A DNA stretch of 15,301 nt from a bacterium BMS3Bbin02 (GCA_002898115.1 BDTL01000256.1:1-15301), one strand, 5' to 3'. Shown: positions 1 to 7,842, counted from the first letter of the stretch. Numbers and translations: made by a program. Notes: generated by a model from the sequence alone, not told the origin.

Positions 1-169
1 CCTCAACCATTGCATCCCTTGAGCAATACCCGTGTTCCCGTGAGGCCAGATACAGCAGCGGCATCACTGTTGAGCGGCGTTCCGGATAGGCGGCCAACAC
101 GGCACGCGCCCGCTGTTGACGTTCGGGACTCCACTGCCCAAGGACCCTATCGGCGACTGGATCGGTCAT
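1..169 (-). CDS. nuoE: NADH-quinone oxidoreductase subunit E (NuoE), N-terminal part, cut by window edge
   Basis: NuoE is the thioredoxin-fold [2Fe-2S] subunit (cluster N1a) of the NADH-input arm of complex I, on the cytoplasmic side. Only about 56 residues are visible, starting MTDPVADRVLGQWSPERQQR. The part around AAYPERRSTVMPLLYLASRE, followed by HGYCSRDAM, matches the helical N-terminal region of the family (typically a Tyr-Pro followed by a Leu-Leu helix and RE-x-GY). The cluster cysteines would lie beyond the edge. The ATG at 169-167 overlaps the nuoD stop as ATGA, so the two genes are translationally coupled. Recognition rests on this short stretch plus its place directly after nuoD. 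Confidence 0.85.
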   Translation of the reverse strand, partial: MTDPVADRVLGQWSPERQQRARAVLAAYPERRSTVMPLLYLASREHGYCSRDAMVE

Positions 170-1596
170 CGGTCAACATCTCCGAGAACCGGATCAGCAG
201 AGGCGAGAGTCGCAACGAGGTCGGCGACCAACAAGTCGGTCATCATGACCGGCATGGCCTGAACCGCGGCGAACGATGGGGCCCGAACGTGAAGCCGCCA
301 CGGGCGTGCCCCACCCTGGGACACGATGTACACACCCAAATGGCCGCGCGGGGACTCGACACCCTGGTACGCCTCGCCCGCGGGAACGCGAAAACCCTCA
401 GTGAACAGTTTGAAGTGGTGAATCAACGCCTCCATCGACTCGTCAATTCGCTGGCGTGGCGGCGGCGTTACCTTGCGGTCATCGGTGCGGAAGTCGCCGG
501 CTGGCATCGTATTGAGTATCTGTTCAACGATCCGGAGCGACTGGCGCATCTCCTCGATGCGCACCAGGTAGCGGTCGAGAACGTCACCATGTTTGCCAAC
601 AGGCACATCGAAGTCGTATTGCTCGATGCCGGAATAGGGAAACACCTTGCGGAGATCGTGGGCAATTCCCGAGCCGCGAGCGATCGGTCCCGATACACCG
701 TACTGGCGACACTCCTCGGGGGTGATCACACCAATACCCCGAGTCCGATCGAGAAAGATCGGATTCTTGTTGAGAATGGCCTCATCCCGATCAATACCGG
801 CGGAGACCCTTACCAGCAGGTCCTCAATGTCGTCCTCCCACCCATCGTGGAGGTCCGCCGCAACACCACCCGGCCGAATGTAGTTGTGGTTCATTCGGAG
901 ACCGGTAACTTTCTCAAAGAACTCCAGGCAGGTCTCGCGATCCTGCCATCCGAACAGCATCATCGAAACGGCGCCAATATCCATTCCCTGAGTGGCAACC
1001 CACAGCAGGTGGCTCGCGACCCTGTTGAGCTCTGTCATGAGAATCCGAATTGCCTGGGCGCGAGTCGGGATCTCAACATCGAGCAGCTGCTCGACAGCGA
1101 GCGAGTAGGCGAGTTCGTTGTGGAATGGTGACAGGTAGTCCATACGAGTGACGTTCGTCGCTCCCTGCATGTAGGAGAGCGTCTCAGCCGTCTTTTCCAT
1201 GCCGGTGTGGAGGTACCCGATGATCGGTTTCACGCGGCGAATCGTCTCACCCTCAATTTCAAGGTGGAGTCGAAGCACACCGTGGGTCGAGGGATGCTGG
1301 GGGCCCATGTTGAGGATCTGACGCTGGTCCTCGTCGGCGCCACCTTCACCGATGTAGTCGTCATCGACCGCGGTACCCCGTTGGATGGTCGCCGCCGCAT
1401 CCTGTGCCTCAGGAAGCATCTCCTGGGCACCCTCATCGGTAGCCGCACGCACCCACTCTTGCTCTTCAGTGCCGGCGACCCATACGTCATGAATCTCACG
1501 ACGAGACGTAGCATCGTCGAGGCCGCCTACCGGCTCCGGAGGCTCAATGGTCGGCGTTTCCCTGTCGCCTGTTGCAAGATGTGGCGTGTCGCTCAT
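166..1596 (-). CDS. nuoD: NADH-quinone oxidoreductase subunit D (NuoD, 49 kDa)
   Basis: NuoD is the 49-kDa subunit of complex I and forms the quinone-reduction pocket with NuoB, on the cytoplasmic side of the membrane. The protein has 476 residues. The family core begins near residue 92 with MGPQHPSTHGVLRLHLEIEG (97-116) and GYLHTGMEKTAE (127-138). His101/His105 and Tyr128 correspond to the quinone-pocket residues of the family. The C terminus ends in the usual GDVDR. Homologues are generally 400-450 residues; the excess here is an acidic, low-complexity leader of about 90 residues with no recognised domain. The ATG at 1596 overlaps the nuoC stop as ATGA, which supports this start despite the long leader. 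The 3' end overlaps nuoE in the same way. Confidence 0.97.
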   Translation of the reverse strand: MSDTPHLATGDRETPTIEPPEPVGGLDDATSRREIHDVWVAGTEEQEWVRAATDEGAQEMLPEAQDAAATIQRGTAVDDDYIGEGGADEDQRQILNMGPQHPSTHGVLRLHLEIEGETIRRVKPIIGYLHTGMEKTAETLSYMQGATNVTRMDYLSPFHNELAYSLAVEQLLDVEIPTRAQAIRILMTELNRVASHLLWVATQGMDIGAVSMMLFGWQDRETCLEFFEKVTGLRMNHNYIRPGGVAADLHDGWEDDIEDLLVRVSAGIDRDEAILNKNPIFLDRTRGIGVITPEECRQYGVSGPIARGSGIAHDLRKVFPYSGIEQYDFDVPVGKHGDVLDRYLVRIEEMRQSLRIVEQILNTMPAGDFRTDDRKVTPPPRQRIDESMEALIHHFKLFTEGFRVPAGEAYQGVESPRGHLGVYIVSQGGARPWRLHVRAPSFAAVQAMPVMMTDLLVADLVATLASADPVLGDVDR

Positions 1597-2153
1597 GGTG
1601 CCTTGTACGAAGCCTTGAACTGGACGGGAACAGAACCAACAGACGCATCCTTACGTAGTGGATGCCCCTCCCATTCGTCCGGGAGAAGAATTCGAGTCAT
1701 GTCCGGATGATCGGTAAAGGTGATACCCATGAGGTCGTACGCCTCACGTTCGAAAAAGTTGGCGCCCGCAAAGACATCAGAGATTGATGCGACCGACGGG
1801 TCGGATGCCGGGACGCCGATCTTGATCCGGAGTCGCTTCCCCGCGCTGATTGATTCGATGTGGACAACAACGTCGAAACGAGGAGTTCGCCGAAGGTAGT
1901 CAACGGCGCACAAGTCAATGAAGAGGGTGTAACCCGCGGCGTGCGCCGCGGCGACTAGGCCGTGGTAGTCATCACTGGAAACGGTGACGATGTCCCACGA
2001 TGCACCGGTGGCCTCGAAGACCTCGAACTCGGCGCTTGCGAACTCGCAAGCCAACGCCGCAAGGTTTTCGTCTGTAGGCATCACACGGTCCGAGCCGGCG
2101 TCCTCGACACCTTCGGTTGTGGTCTCTTCGGTTGTGCTCTGTTCCTCAGACAC
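1593..2153 (-). CDS. nuoC: NADH-quinone oxidoreductase subunit C (NuoC, 30 kDa)
   Basis: NuoC is the 30-kDa subunit of the connecting arm of complex I and packs against NuoD. It has 186 residues, normal for a separate NuoC. The signature is FFEREAYDLMGITFTDHPDM followed by TRILLPDEWEGHPLRKD near residues 131-167. The first 25 or so residues are Glu/Thr-rich and poorly conserved. The start is GTG at 2153, preceded by an AGGAG Shine-Dalgarno 10 nt upstream and lying 19 nt after the nuoB stop. The stop overlaps the nuoD start (ATGA). C and D are separate genes here, not the CD fusion of enterobacteria. Confidence 0.96.
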   Translation of the reverse strand: MSEEQSTTEETTTEGVEDAGSDRVMPTDENLAALACEFASAEFEVFEATGASWDIVTVSSDDYHGLVAAAHAAGYTLFIDLCAVDYLRRTPRFDVVVHIESISAGKRLRIKIGVPASDPSVASISDVFAGANFFEREAYDLMGITFTDHPDMTRILLPDEWEGHPLRKDASVGSVPVQFKASYKAP

Positions 2154-2172
2154 GAAGGTCTCTACTCCTGAA

Positions 2173-2643
2173 CTACCGGCGAATGGTGCCGGCCATGATT
2201 TCTTCCTGCAGACTCAAAATGCCGTGCAGCAACGATTGTGGTCCCGGAGGACAACCCGGAACGTACATGTCGACCGGGACGATCTGATCGACACCCTGAA
2301 CCAGGGCATAGTTGTTGAACATTCCGCCGGTTGACGCGCATGCGCCCATCGAGATAACCCATTTCGGCTCGGCCATCTGGTCGTACACCTGACGCAACAC
2401 CGGAGCCATCTTCTGCGACACTCGGCCGGCGACGATCATCAGATCGGCCTGGCGCGGCGAGGCCCGGAACACCTCCATGCCGAACCGAGAAATATCATTG
2501 TGCGAGCCACCGGTTGCCATCATCTCAATCGCACAACACGCAAGACCGAACGATGCCGGCCACATCGATCGGGTCCGTGCCCAGTTGACGCCCTTGTCCA
2601 TGGTCGTCATCAAGAATCCGGGCACATGAGCTTGATGGGCCAC
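2173..2643 (-). CDS. nuoB: NADH-quinone oxidoreductase subunit B (NuoB)
   Basis: NuoB carries cluster N2, the last Fe-S centre before quinone in complex I. The protein has 156 residues, the usual length. Ligands are visible as the tandem Cys36-Cys37 in FGLACCAIEMMA, Cys102 in MGACASTGGMFNNY and Cys131 in VPGCPPGP. The segment FGMEVFRASPRQADLMIVAG is the family hallmark. The start is taken as GTG at 2643, overlapping the nuoA stop as TAGTG; this gives an N terminus (MAHQAHVPGFLMTTMDKG) of the expected length before the CC motif. A longer in-frame extension to 2931 is open but lies over nuoA and is not used. Confidence 0.97.
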   Translation of the reverse strand: MAHQAHVPGFLMTTMDKGVNWARTRSMWPASFGLACCAIEMMATGGSHNDISRFGMEVFRASPRQADLMIVAGRVSQKMAPVLRQVYDQMAEPKWVISMGACASTGGMFNNYALVQGVDQIVPVDMYVPGCPPGPQSLLHGILSLQEEIMAGTIRR

Positions 2644-3062
2644 TAGGCAGCCTCCTCTTCGACGTACTCCGCAACGACGCGCCGGTATCGGTCGCGGTAC
2701 GCCACATTCCAGTCGAGGGCGCCACGTTTCCACACATAGACGAGGGTCTCGATAAGCATGACAACGAAGATCCCGATCGCAGCAATACCCGTCCACCCCA
2801 GGGTCTCGAACCGTACCGCCCAGGCGAACAGGAAAATCATTTCGACGTCGAAGATCACAAACAGCATCGCGACGAGGTAGAACTTGACGGGGAAACGTTG
2901 CGCGGGCTCCTGGAGGGGAACGATTCCGCACTCGTAGGGTGCGAGTTTTTCAGGAGTTGGGTGGTTGGGAGCAACCTTCCACGAGACCCACATAGCTCCG
3001 GTTGCAAAGCCGATACCAATCAGCATCATGAGACCGATTGGCAAATAGTCAGCAAGGGTCAT
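2643..3062 (-). CDS. nuoA: NADH-quinone oxidoreductase subunit A (NuoA)
   Basis: NuoA is a small membrane subunit of complex I at the quinone-pocket junction. It has 139 residues with three predicted membrane helices, roughly 6-28, 61-83 and 90-112. Family marks are the cytoplasmic loop YECG (43-46) and the second-helix sequence FDVEMIFLFAWA with Asp72 and Glu74. The ATG at 3062 is chosen over a GTG at 3116 because a perfect AGGAGG (3072-3077 on this strand) sits 9 nt upstream, and because the protein then starts at the normal place, MTLADYLPIG. It is the first gene of the nuo cluster in the window; its end overlaps nuoB. Confidence 0.96.
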   Translation of the reverse strand: MTLADYLPIGLMMLIGIGFATGAMWVSWKVAPNHPTPEKLAPYECGIVPLQEPAQRFPVKFYLVAMLFVIFDVEMIFLFAWAVRFETLGWTGIAAIGIFVVMLIETLVYVWKRGALDWNVAYRDRYRRVVAEYVEEEAA

Positions 3063-3087
3063 CGGGACAGGCCTCCTTCTACGACGC

Positions 3088-3116
3088 AGACTAGAAACGA
3101 GATCGCATTCCACCAA
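3088..3116 (-). promoter_or_regulatory. Candidate promoter of the nuo operon
   Basis: On the minus strand a TTGGTG box (3116-3111) is separated by exactly 17 nt from TAGTCT (3093-3088). A start near 3081 would leave a 19-nt leader holding the AGGAGG of nuoA. Each box matches the sigma-70 consensus at only 3 of 6 positions, so the call rests mainly on spacing and position. Confidence 0.28.
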
Positions 3117-3295
3117 AACTAGAACAGGTTCGTTAGGGAGACCTTACGCGTGTTCATGACAGTTGCTCGCGACATGCGGCGGACTCAAACGCGGTGTCCG
3201 CACCCGTCGGATCCCGGGAGAACTGTCTCGGCGTCCGGACCACCCCGCCTGGAGCGCCCATCTGGACATCAACATTCGAGTCAGTCGCGACATGG
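3117..3295. other. Intergenic stretch between the MenJ-like gene and nuoA
   Basis: Apart from the candidate promoter described separately, I see no gene, no convincing terminator after the flavoprotein gene and no operator palindrome here. A 10-nt direct repeat (TCGCGACATG at 3167-3176 and 3285-3294) is too short to interpret. The open frames that cross the stretch have no protein-like character. Confidence 0.5.
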
Positions 3296-4540
3296 CTAGA
3301 CAACTCGATCCGGAACGACCCGGACGACCTTTTCGATTGCCTTGTAGACGCGTTCGGCCATCCCATACTCCTCGGGTTCCAACAGATTTGCCATCACCTT
3401 GAGGGTCCACTCCATGAGTGGACGAGAGCGCAGGCCCACCTGTGTCAAACCTCTCATCACCGACGGATTCCCGATTACTTTCACGAAGACCCGAGCCACC
3501 TTGTGATAGGCCGCATACTCGTCGTCGAGCACCTGAGCGTACCGACCGAGCAATGCGAGGTCGTCAGCGGCGAGCGCCTCGACGATCACGTCCGCGGCCA
3601 TGCGTCCGGTTTCATAGGCGTAGTCGATGCCTTCACCGTTGAACGGGTTGACGGCACCGGCCGCGTCTCCGATCACAAGCCAATTGGCACCTACCTTCGG
3701 CCCCACAGACATGGCCATCGGCAACTTGCCCCCGACAGCCGGCTGGAGTGCATCGGACTCCGACACCTGCCAATACTCCGGCAGCCGTGCGACATACGCC
3801 TCGAGCATCCGTGTCGTGTTGACATCCCTCCAACCCTTGAACGTCGACAACGCACCGACACCGACATTGATGACGCCGTCACCAAGTGGGAACACCCACC
3901 CGTAACTGGGAAGCGAGCGACCATCCTTATCGCGAATGTCGAGCTGGCTCTCGATGTACTCGTCTGTGGAGTTCGGGGACTCGTAGTAGGTGCGGACCGC
4001 AAGCGCATACGGATAGTCCTTGCGGCGCTGGGTGGAAAGAGCGCGCCCGAAACGGCTGAGGGATCCGTCAGCAACAACGACCACCCTGGGAAAGACGCGC
4101 TCTACCGAACCGTCCATCGACTTCAGATCAACGCCGACAAGGCGCATGTCCTGCACAACGGCGATCGCCTCTGTGGCTTGGCGAACCTCGGCTCCCTGTT
4201 TCTCAGCAAGCTGTGCGACGGCACCGTCGAGATCGGATCGTCGTATCGAAGCGCCCCAGTTCGGGTACGAGGTCCGTTCCGGCCAGGGCATCTCAAGCAT
4301 CAGGTCACCGGCGTACGCTCGCAACCCCTTGATGCGGTGGATCTGCGGCACAGAGAAATCGAATTCCATGTCGAGTAACTGCTTGATCGCCCGTGGTGTA
4401 AGACCGTCACCGCAGGTCTTTTCGCGTGGATAGGTCTTCTTCTCGACAACGAGGACCGAAACTCCGTTACGAGCAAGCCAGTACCCGGCGGCACAACCAC
4501 CCGGACCACCACCAACTACGAGAACATCGGGCGAAGACAT
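3296..4540 (-). CDS. Geranylgeranyl reductase family flavoprotein (MenJ-like menaquinone side-chain reductase)
   Basis: An FAD-dependent reductase of the geranylgeranyl-reductase/PHBH superfamily, 414 residues. Visible features are the N-terminal dinucleotide-binding GGGPGG (10-15) with Glu33 at the end of the second strand, the family signature CGDGLTPRA (43-51), the Arg-containing SIRRSDLD (98-105), and the second FAD motif GDAAGAVNPFNGEGIDYAYE (291-310). The C-terminal helix is typical of the family. Members reduce isoprenoid double bonds of chlorophyll, archaeal lipids or, in mycobacteria (MenJ), the menaquinone side chain. Its place beside complex I and a quinol-oxidising operon favours menaquinone as substrate; that is inference. 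There is no clear Shine-Dalgarno before the ATG. A TAGGCT box lies 6 nt upstream, which fits a leaderless transcript. Confidence 0.9.
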   Translation of the reverse strand: MSSPDVLVVGGGPGGCAAGYWLARNGVSVLVVEKKTYPREKTCGDGLTPRAIKQLLDMEFDFSVPQIHRIKGLRAYAGDLMLEMPWPERTSYPNWGASIRRSDLDGAVAQLAEKQGAEVRQATEAIAVVQDMRLVGVDLKSMDGSVERVFPRVVVVADGSLSRFGRALSTQRRKDYPYALAVRTYYESPNSTDEYIESQLDIRDKDGRSLPSYGWVFPLGDGVINVGVGALSTFKGWRDVNTTRMLEAYVARLPEYWQVSESDALQPAVGGKLPMAMSVGPKVGANWLVIGDAAGAVNPFNGEGIDYAYETGRMAADVIVEALAADDLALLGRYAQVLDDEYAAYHKVARVFVKVIGNPSVMRGLTQVGLRSRPLMEWTLKVMANLLEPEEYGMAERVYKAIEKVVRVVPDRVV

Positions 4541-4611
4541 AACAGCAGCCTACTTTGCCCGCACCCAACCGGATCGGGGAACACCCAAGAACCCCCGACA
4601 CGATGTACGCC

Positions 4612-4639
4612 CGGCCTCCGGGCCTTGACCCGGAGGCCG
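4612..4639 (-). terminator. GC-rich hairpin, probable transcription terminator
   Basis: A perfect 11-bp inverted repeat (CGGCCTCCGGG at 4612-4622 and its complement at 4629-4639) with a 6-nt loop begins 10 nt after the stop of the small minus-strand gene ending at 4649. There is no T-tract on either strand, as is common for high-GC bacteria. It would close the oxidase-like operon and insulate the flavoprotein gene. Confidence 0.6.
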
Positions 4640-4648
4640 CGTGTGTAA

Positions 4649-4942
4649 CTACCCGATGGCGAAAACCAGGCTGATAACGTCACCGTACTCAGCCAGGATG
4701 TCGGCACGTTCGCCACTGATCCGGCCAGTGTCGATGAGTCGCTGTACACGCTGGGAGTAGAGACCGATGAAGAAATTCGCCGCGTCAACATTCCCGAGAT
4801 CGTAGAAAGCAAACAGTACAACCCGTGCGGTCCACACCAGATACCGTTTGGTTGACAATCCACGGTGCGTGCTGACACCACCTCGCTGAACCGACAGTCG
4901 TACGGAGTCAACGCCAGACGTCGCACCGCGCGAGCACGACAC
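4649..4942 (-). CDS. Small hypothetical protein downstream of the monohaem cytochrome c gene
   Basis: I do not recognise this product. The GTG at 4942 has GGAG 6 nt upstream and lies 37 nt after the cytochrome c stop, giving 97 residues. The first 30 or so are Ser/Arg-rich. From about residue 31 on it looks like real protein: TKRYLVWTARVVLFAFYDLG, then NVDAANFFIGLYSQRVQRLI, then an acidic helix GERADILAEYGDVISLV. The central part could be one weak membrane helix or an amphipathic helix. A TTG at 4858 is an alternative start that would give only the protein-like half. The hairpin right after the stop, and its place at the end of a cytochrome operon, favour a real gene. No function is proposed. 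Confidence 0.45.
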   Translation of the reverse strand: MSCSRGATSGVDSVRLSVQRGGVSTHRGLSTKRYLVWTARVVLFAFYDLGNVDAANFFIGLYSQRVQRLIDTGRISGERADILAEYGDVISLVFAIG

Positions 4943-4955
4943 GGTCGTCTCCGTC

Positions 4956-4973
4956 AGGTCACACTCGTGACCT
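4956..4973. repeat. Perfect palindrome AGGTCAC-N4-GTGACCT
   Basis: Seven-bp arms with a 4-nt spacer lie between the cytochrome c stop and the start of the small downstream gene. As RNA it forms a tetraloop hairpin 13 nt before the GTG at 4942. The GTGAC half-site recurs in the control region at 7843-7868. Confidence 0.55.
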
Positions 4974-4979
4974 TCACAG

Positions 4980-5834
4980 TTAGCCGGTGGGCTCTCCGGA
5001 CGAGAGGCACGCCGCCTCGGCGGCATCGATGGACTCGTTACCGAACGCCACACGTTCAAAGATCGCGACCGCAGACAGCTCATCGTCTGTCAGTGACGCG
5101 AAGCCGGGCATCGGGACGCCCGAGAAACCCAGCACAGCTCTGGCGTTAGCCCCGTAGGTCTCGCCGTTCTGCCCCGCCCAGCCGGCGGAACCGAGGGTGA
5201 TCCACTCTTTCTGATCGGCACACATGTCCCCGGGGAACGTGTCAAGGATCGCACCGCCGACAAAGCCCGGACCGACACCACCACTACCGTCGGCGGCGTG
5301 GCATGCAGCGCACTGGGCTGTGTAAAGCTGCTCGCCAAGGGCAAAGAAGTCGACGGCACCCGCCCCGTAGGCATTGCCATCGCACCCAACTGCGAGACCC
5401 GTGGCTGCGTCGACGTCGAGCTGTCCAGAAGCGCCGCACGCGGGTCCGTCGGGAGCTATGAACGCATACGTCAAAGCCACGATCGGAATGATGATCGCCG
5501 CTACCGCCAACCACCTGGCCAGGCCACCTACCGACGTGGGGCCGCTGTCTTGTTCGACGTCTACCGGAGCGTCCTCGGCCGGATCATGCTCTTCGAGCGG
5601 TTCGAGAACCTCGACATCGGGACCCGATGGAGGTTCCGGTACAGCCGCTGCGGCGACCGGTGCGGAAGGTGGCGGGGTCGCTGCCCCCGCGGCAGGGACT
5701 TCTTCGCCGGCCCATCGAGCGGCGACTGCCTCGCGGGTCGTTCCCTCGATCTGTGCGCGGGCTGCTGCGGCCCTAGCAACAAGGTCCGCAGGGTATCCGT
5801 ACTGTTCTGAGATCTTATTGAGTAACTGTTCCAT
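4980..5834 (-). CDS. Membrane-anchored monohaem cytochrome c with N-terminal helical motif (CcoP/cytochrome c-like)
   Basis: A 284-residue c-type cytochrome. Order of parts: an N-terminal helical segment with the motif GYPADLVARAAAARAQIEG (13-31); an Ala/Pro/acidic linker to about 103; one membrane helix about 106-126; then an exported haem domain with CAACH (175-179) and Met242 in PMPGF as likely sixth ligand. Four more cysteines (133, 151, 205, 276) could form two disulfides. The N terminus would be cytoplasmic. The motif recurs twice in subunit IV of the divergent operon (residues 3-21 and 62-80) with identical spacing. The ATG has an AGGA a few bases upstream and lies 9 nt after the CcoN/O-like gene, so the two are one operon. 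Its position suggests a CcoP or electron-carrier role, but it is monohaem and does not look like classical diheme CcoP. Confidence 0.85.
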   Translation of the reverse strand: MEQLLNKISEQYGYPADLVARAAAARAQIEGTTREAVAARWAGEEVPAAGAATPPPSAPVAAAAVPEPPSGPDVEVLEPLEEHDPAEDAPVDVEQDSGPTSVGGLARWLAVAAIIIPIVALTYAFIAPDGPACGASGQLDVDAATGLAVGCDGNAYGAGAVDFFALGEQLYTAQCAACHAADGSGGVGPGFVGGAILDTFPGDMCADQKEWITLGSAGWAGQNGETYGANARAVLGFSGVPMPGFASLTDDELSAVAIFERVAFGNESIDAAEAACLSSGEPTG

Positions 5835-5843
5835 TGTCCTACA

Positions 5844-7829
5844 TCACTTCAGCCCGGCAAGGTATGTCGCGAGCGCTTCCAGTTCTGCTTCGGATAGGTA
5901 CCCGTAACTCGGCATCGTCGACCAGGGTCGCTCCGACCGGGGATCCGCAAGATACCCTCGGAGGAATACCACGGATCCGGTCTCATCGCGGGATCCCACG
6001 TGCATGAGGTCCGGCCCCAAGCGCATCAGGCCGAGAGGCACGGTGTCTTCGTTGACATAGTCGCCGTAGGCGCTCACCACGCCCAGCCCGACATCAGTCA
6101 CGATGGGTCGTACTTGCTGGGTGTGACAGGCTGCGCATCCCTGTTGGAAGTAGATCTCCTTGCCGGCGGCAAAAGCCTCTGACGATTCCACCCGTGTCGT
6201 GTCGCCAAGAATCGTACCTTCGCCCGGATTGACCTCTGTCGATGGGATCAACCATACGACAGCCGCGGCAACGACGAACAGTCCGACGGCAGAGCCGACA
6301 AGTTTCGCGAATCCAACAGGTGAACCTGACAGCACGTCAAGCCCATCATCGAGATCGTCGACCGCAGGGACCGGACCCTCCTTCGCCCTGGAAGCGAGCA
6401 CCGACACTGCAAAAAACAGCGCTCCGAGAGCGAAGATCCCCATCGAAGCTCCGCGAGCACCAAGAGCACCCAACGTAGGCAGGCTTGAGAGCGCGAAATC
6501 CGCACCGGTTGCCGTAACGTCAGGGGAGTTAGCAGCGCCGATCCACGCATAACCCGACACAACCCCCGCCATCATTGACGAAATAGTGAAACCCACCACA
6601 CCCAGTGTGGTGAGACGTAGATGCCCTCTTGAGATGCCATCTGGAATAGCCTTGCCGACGAAGTCGGGACCCGCGTGCCGGTAGAACGCCACCAGCCACG
6701 CGGTGAAGGCTCCCCCGAGCGCCAGGAATTCGACACCCGAGGTCCAGGGCGTCAGTTGAGTCACACTCGCGACCGACCGAATGGTCCCGAGAGCCGTGAG
6801 CGCAATGAATGCCACGAAACTAGCCGTGCCGAGAGAGAGCCATTGCAACGTGACACCATCGGATACGTTGTCAATTCGTGACCGTACGAGACCGGCAACA
6901 TGGTTGGCGAGAATCAAGGCCGGCAGTATTGCGCCGATTGCAAACATCGCACCGAGTGTCTCGAGCCAATCCGGCAGGACCGAGTACGTGATTTGTGTCG
7001 CACCGTAAAAGGGCATCGCAACCGCCACGGACCAGAAGGCGGCCAGGACGCTACGGTCAGTCGGCCGAGTTGGAGCGCCCGTGATCCGGTGGACTACGTA
7101 GTAGGTGACTCCGAATCCCGCGGCCGTCAACCACAACCCGACGACCGCGCCGCGGGCAAAGACGTTCTGTAGAACACCGCCAAGGCCCTGTGTCGGACCT
7201 CCACCGAAGGGCAGCGCAACCAACAAAGCCAGGGCGAGCCAAATGACGCCGGCCGTCAAGAAGAGAACGGAAGGCGGAATCGAGCTGCGGTGTTCGCGGC
7301 GGCGAACCGTAACGCCGACTGATCGGGAAACCAGGAGGACCCCGACAAACATCGTGACATCGACGTACCAGGGGGCCTCGAAACCAACTTTGCCGTCGCC
7401 GTAGCCGAGTAACACCGCGACCGCACCAGCAACCACTCCGACTGAGTAGAGAGCCGCGCCGATCATTCCCAGACCCCTCGACGCAAGCCGTCGGTTGAGC
7501 ACCTTTGGCACCAGGAACATCGCTGCAGCAATAAACCCGAGTGTGAGCCATCCGTTGACGAACAGGTTCATCGCAGCCGGATACAACCGGCCGTAGGAGA
7601 GGAACTCGACATTGGCAGCCACCGCCGGTTCAGAAAGCGACATTGCTGCAATGGCGCCGAGCACGGCTGAGACTGCGAAAAACATGACTGCAAGCAAGGC
7701 AAAGGGCCTTGCGCTCTTGTCGACAACCCGGCTGTCTGGCCGATCCGGCATCGCCATTGATGTGTCGTCGGCTGAACTGGTCTTAGCGGTCACCGTGTTC
7801 GTTGTCCTCGTATCGCTATCCATGCGCAT
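5844..7829 (-). CDS. CcoN-CcoO-like fusion; CcoN part without haem/copper histidines, CcoO haem-c domain intact
   Basis: 661 residues. Residues about 40-480 are polytopic (about 12 helices) and follow cbb3 subunit CcoN: GRLYPAAMN resembles GRLRPLHTN, the run VVGLWLTAAGFGVTYY (229-244) resembles the segment after the first CuB ligand, and YSVLPDWLETLGAMF (282-296) resembles the YTALPDW region. By this alignment from memory, the six invariant His positions are Ala86, Gly227, Thr278, Gln279, Val366 and Phe368. Only five His occur before the haem-c domain, none at those places. After a membrane helix at about 509-528 comes a CcoO-type domain with GKEIYFQQGCAACHTQQVRP (CAACH at 565-569), LGPDLMHVGSR and ligand Met639 in TMPSYGYL. 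It may therefore be a haem-c electron carrier on an inactive oxidase scaffold, not an oxygen reductase. Start is ATG 7829, or ATG 7823 two codons later; no clear Shine-Dalgarno. Confidence 0.85.
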   Translation of the reverse strand: MRMDSDTRTTNTVTAKTSSADDTSMAMPDRPDSRVVDKSARPFALLAVMFFAVSAVLGAIAAMSLSEPAVAANVEFLSYGRLYPAAMNLFVNGWLTLGFIAAAMFLVPKVLNRRLASRGLGMIGAALYSVGVVAGAVAVLLGYGDGKVGFEAPWYVDVTMFVGVLLVSRSVGVTVRRREHRSSIPPSVLFLTAGVIWLALALLVALPFGGGPTQGLGGVLQNVFARGAVVGLWLTAAGFGVTYYVVHRITGAPTRPTDRSVLAAFWSVAVAMPFYGATQITYSVLPDWLETLGAMFAIGAILPALILANHVAGLVRSRIDNVSDGVTLQWLSLGTASFVAFIALTALGTIRSVASVTQLTPWTSGVEFLALGGAFTAWLVAFYRHAGPDFVGKAIPDGISRGHLRLTTLGVVGFTISSMMAGVVSGYAWIGAANSPDVTATGADFALSSLPTLGALGARGASMGIFALGALFFAVSVLASRAKEGPVPAVDDLDDGLDVLSGSPVGFAKLVGSAVGLFVVAAAVVWLIPSTEVNPGEGTILGDTTRVESSEAFAAGKEIYFQQGCAACHTQQVRPIVTDVGLGVVSAYGDYVNEDTVPLGLMRLGPDLMHVGSRDETGSVVFLRGYLADPRSERPWSTMPSYGYLSEAELEALATYLAGLK

Positions 7830-7842
7830 GCACGCCGTGTTG

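Noticed and set aside
10..1131. A 373-codon open frame on the plus strand opposite nuoD
   Set aside because: It is the antisense of a clear nuoD and nuoE; its translation has no family features and arises from high-GC codon bias.
2646..2931. N-terminal extension of nuoB into the nuoA region
   Set aside because: The frame is open by chance; the GTG at the nuoA stop gives the normal NuoB length, and nuoA is certain in the other frame.
3167..3294. 10-nt direct repeat TCGCGACATG downstream of the MenJ-like gene
   Set aside because: Short, widely separated, and only two copies; expected by chance in GC-rich DNA.
3194..4378. A 394-codon open frame on the plus strand opposite the MenJ-like gene
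   Set aside because: Antisense of a well-supported flavoprotein; His/Arg-rich composition without recognisable motifs.
4980..7829. A functional cbb3 oxygen reductase operon
   Set aside because: The gene order resembles ccoNO-ccoP, but the catalytic histidines are absent by my alignment and the third protein is monohaem, so I do not call an active oxidase.
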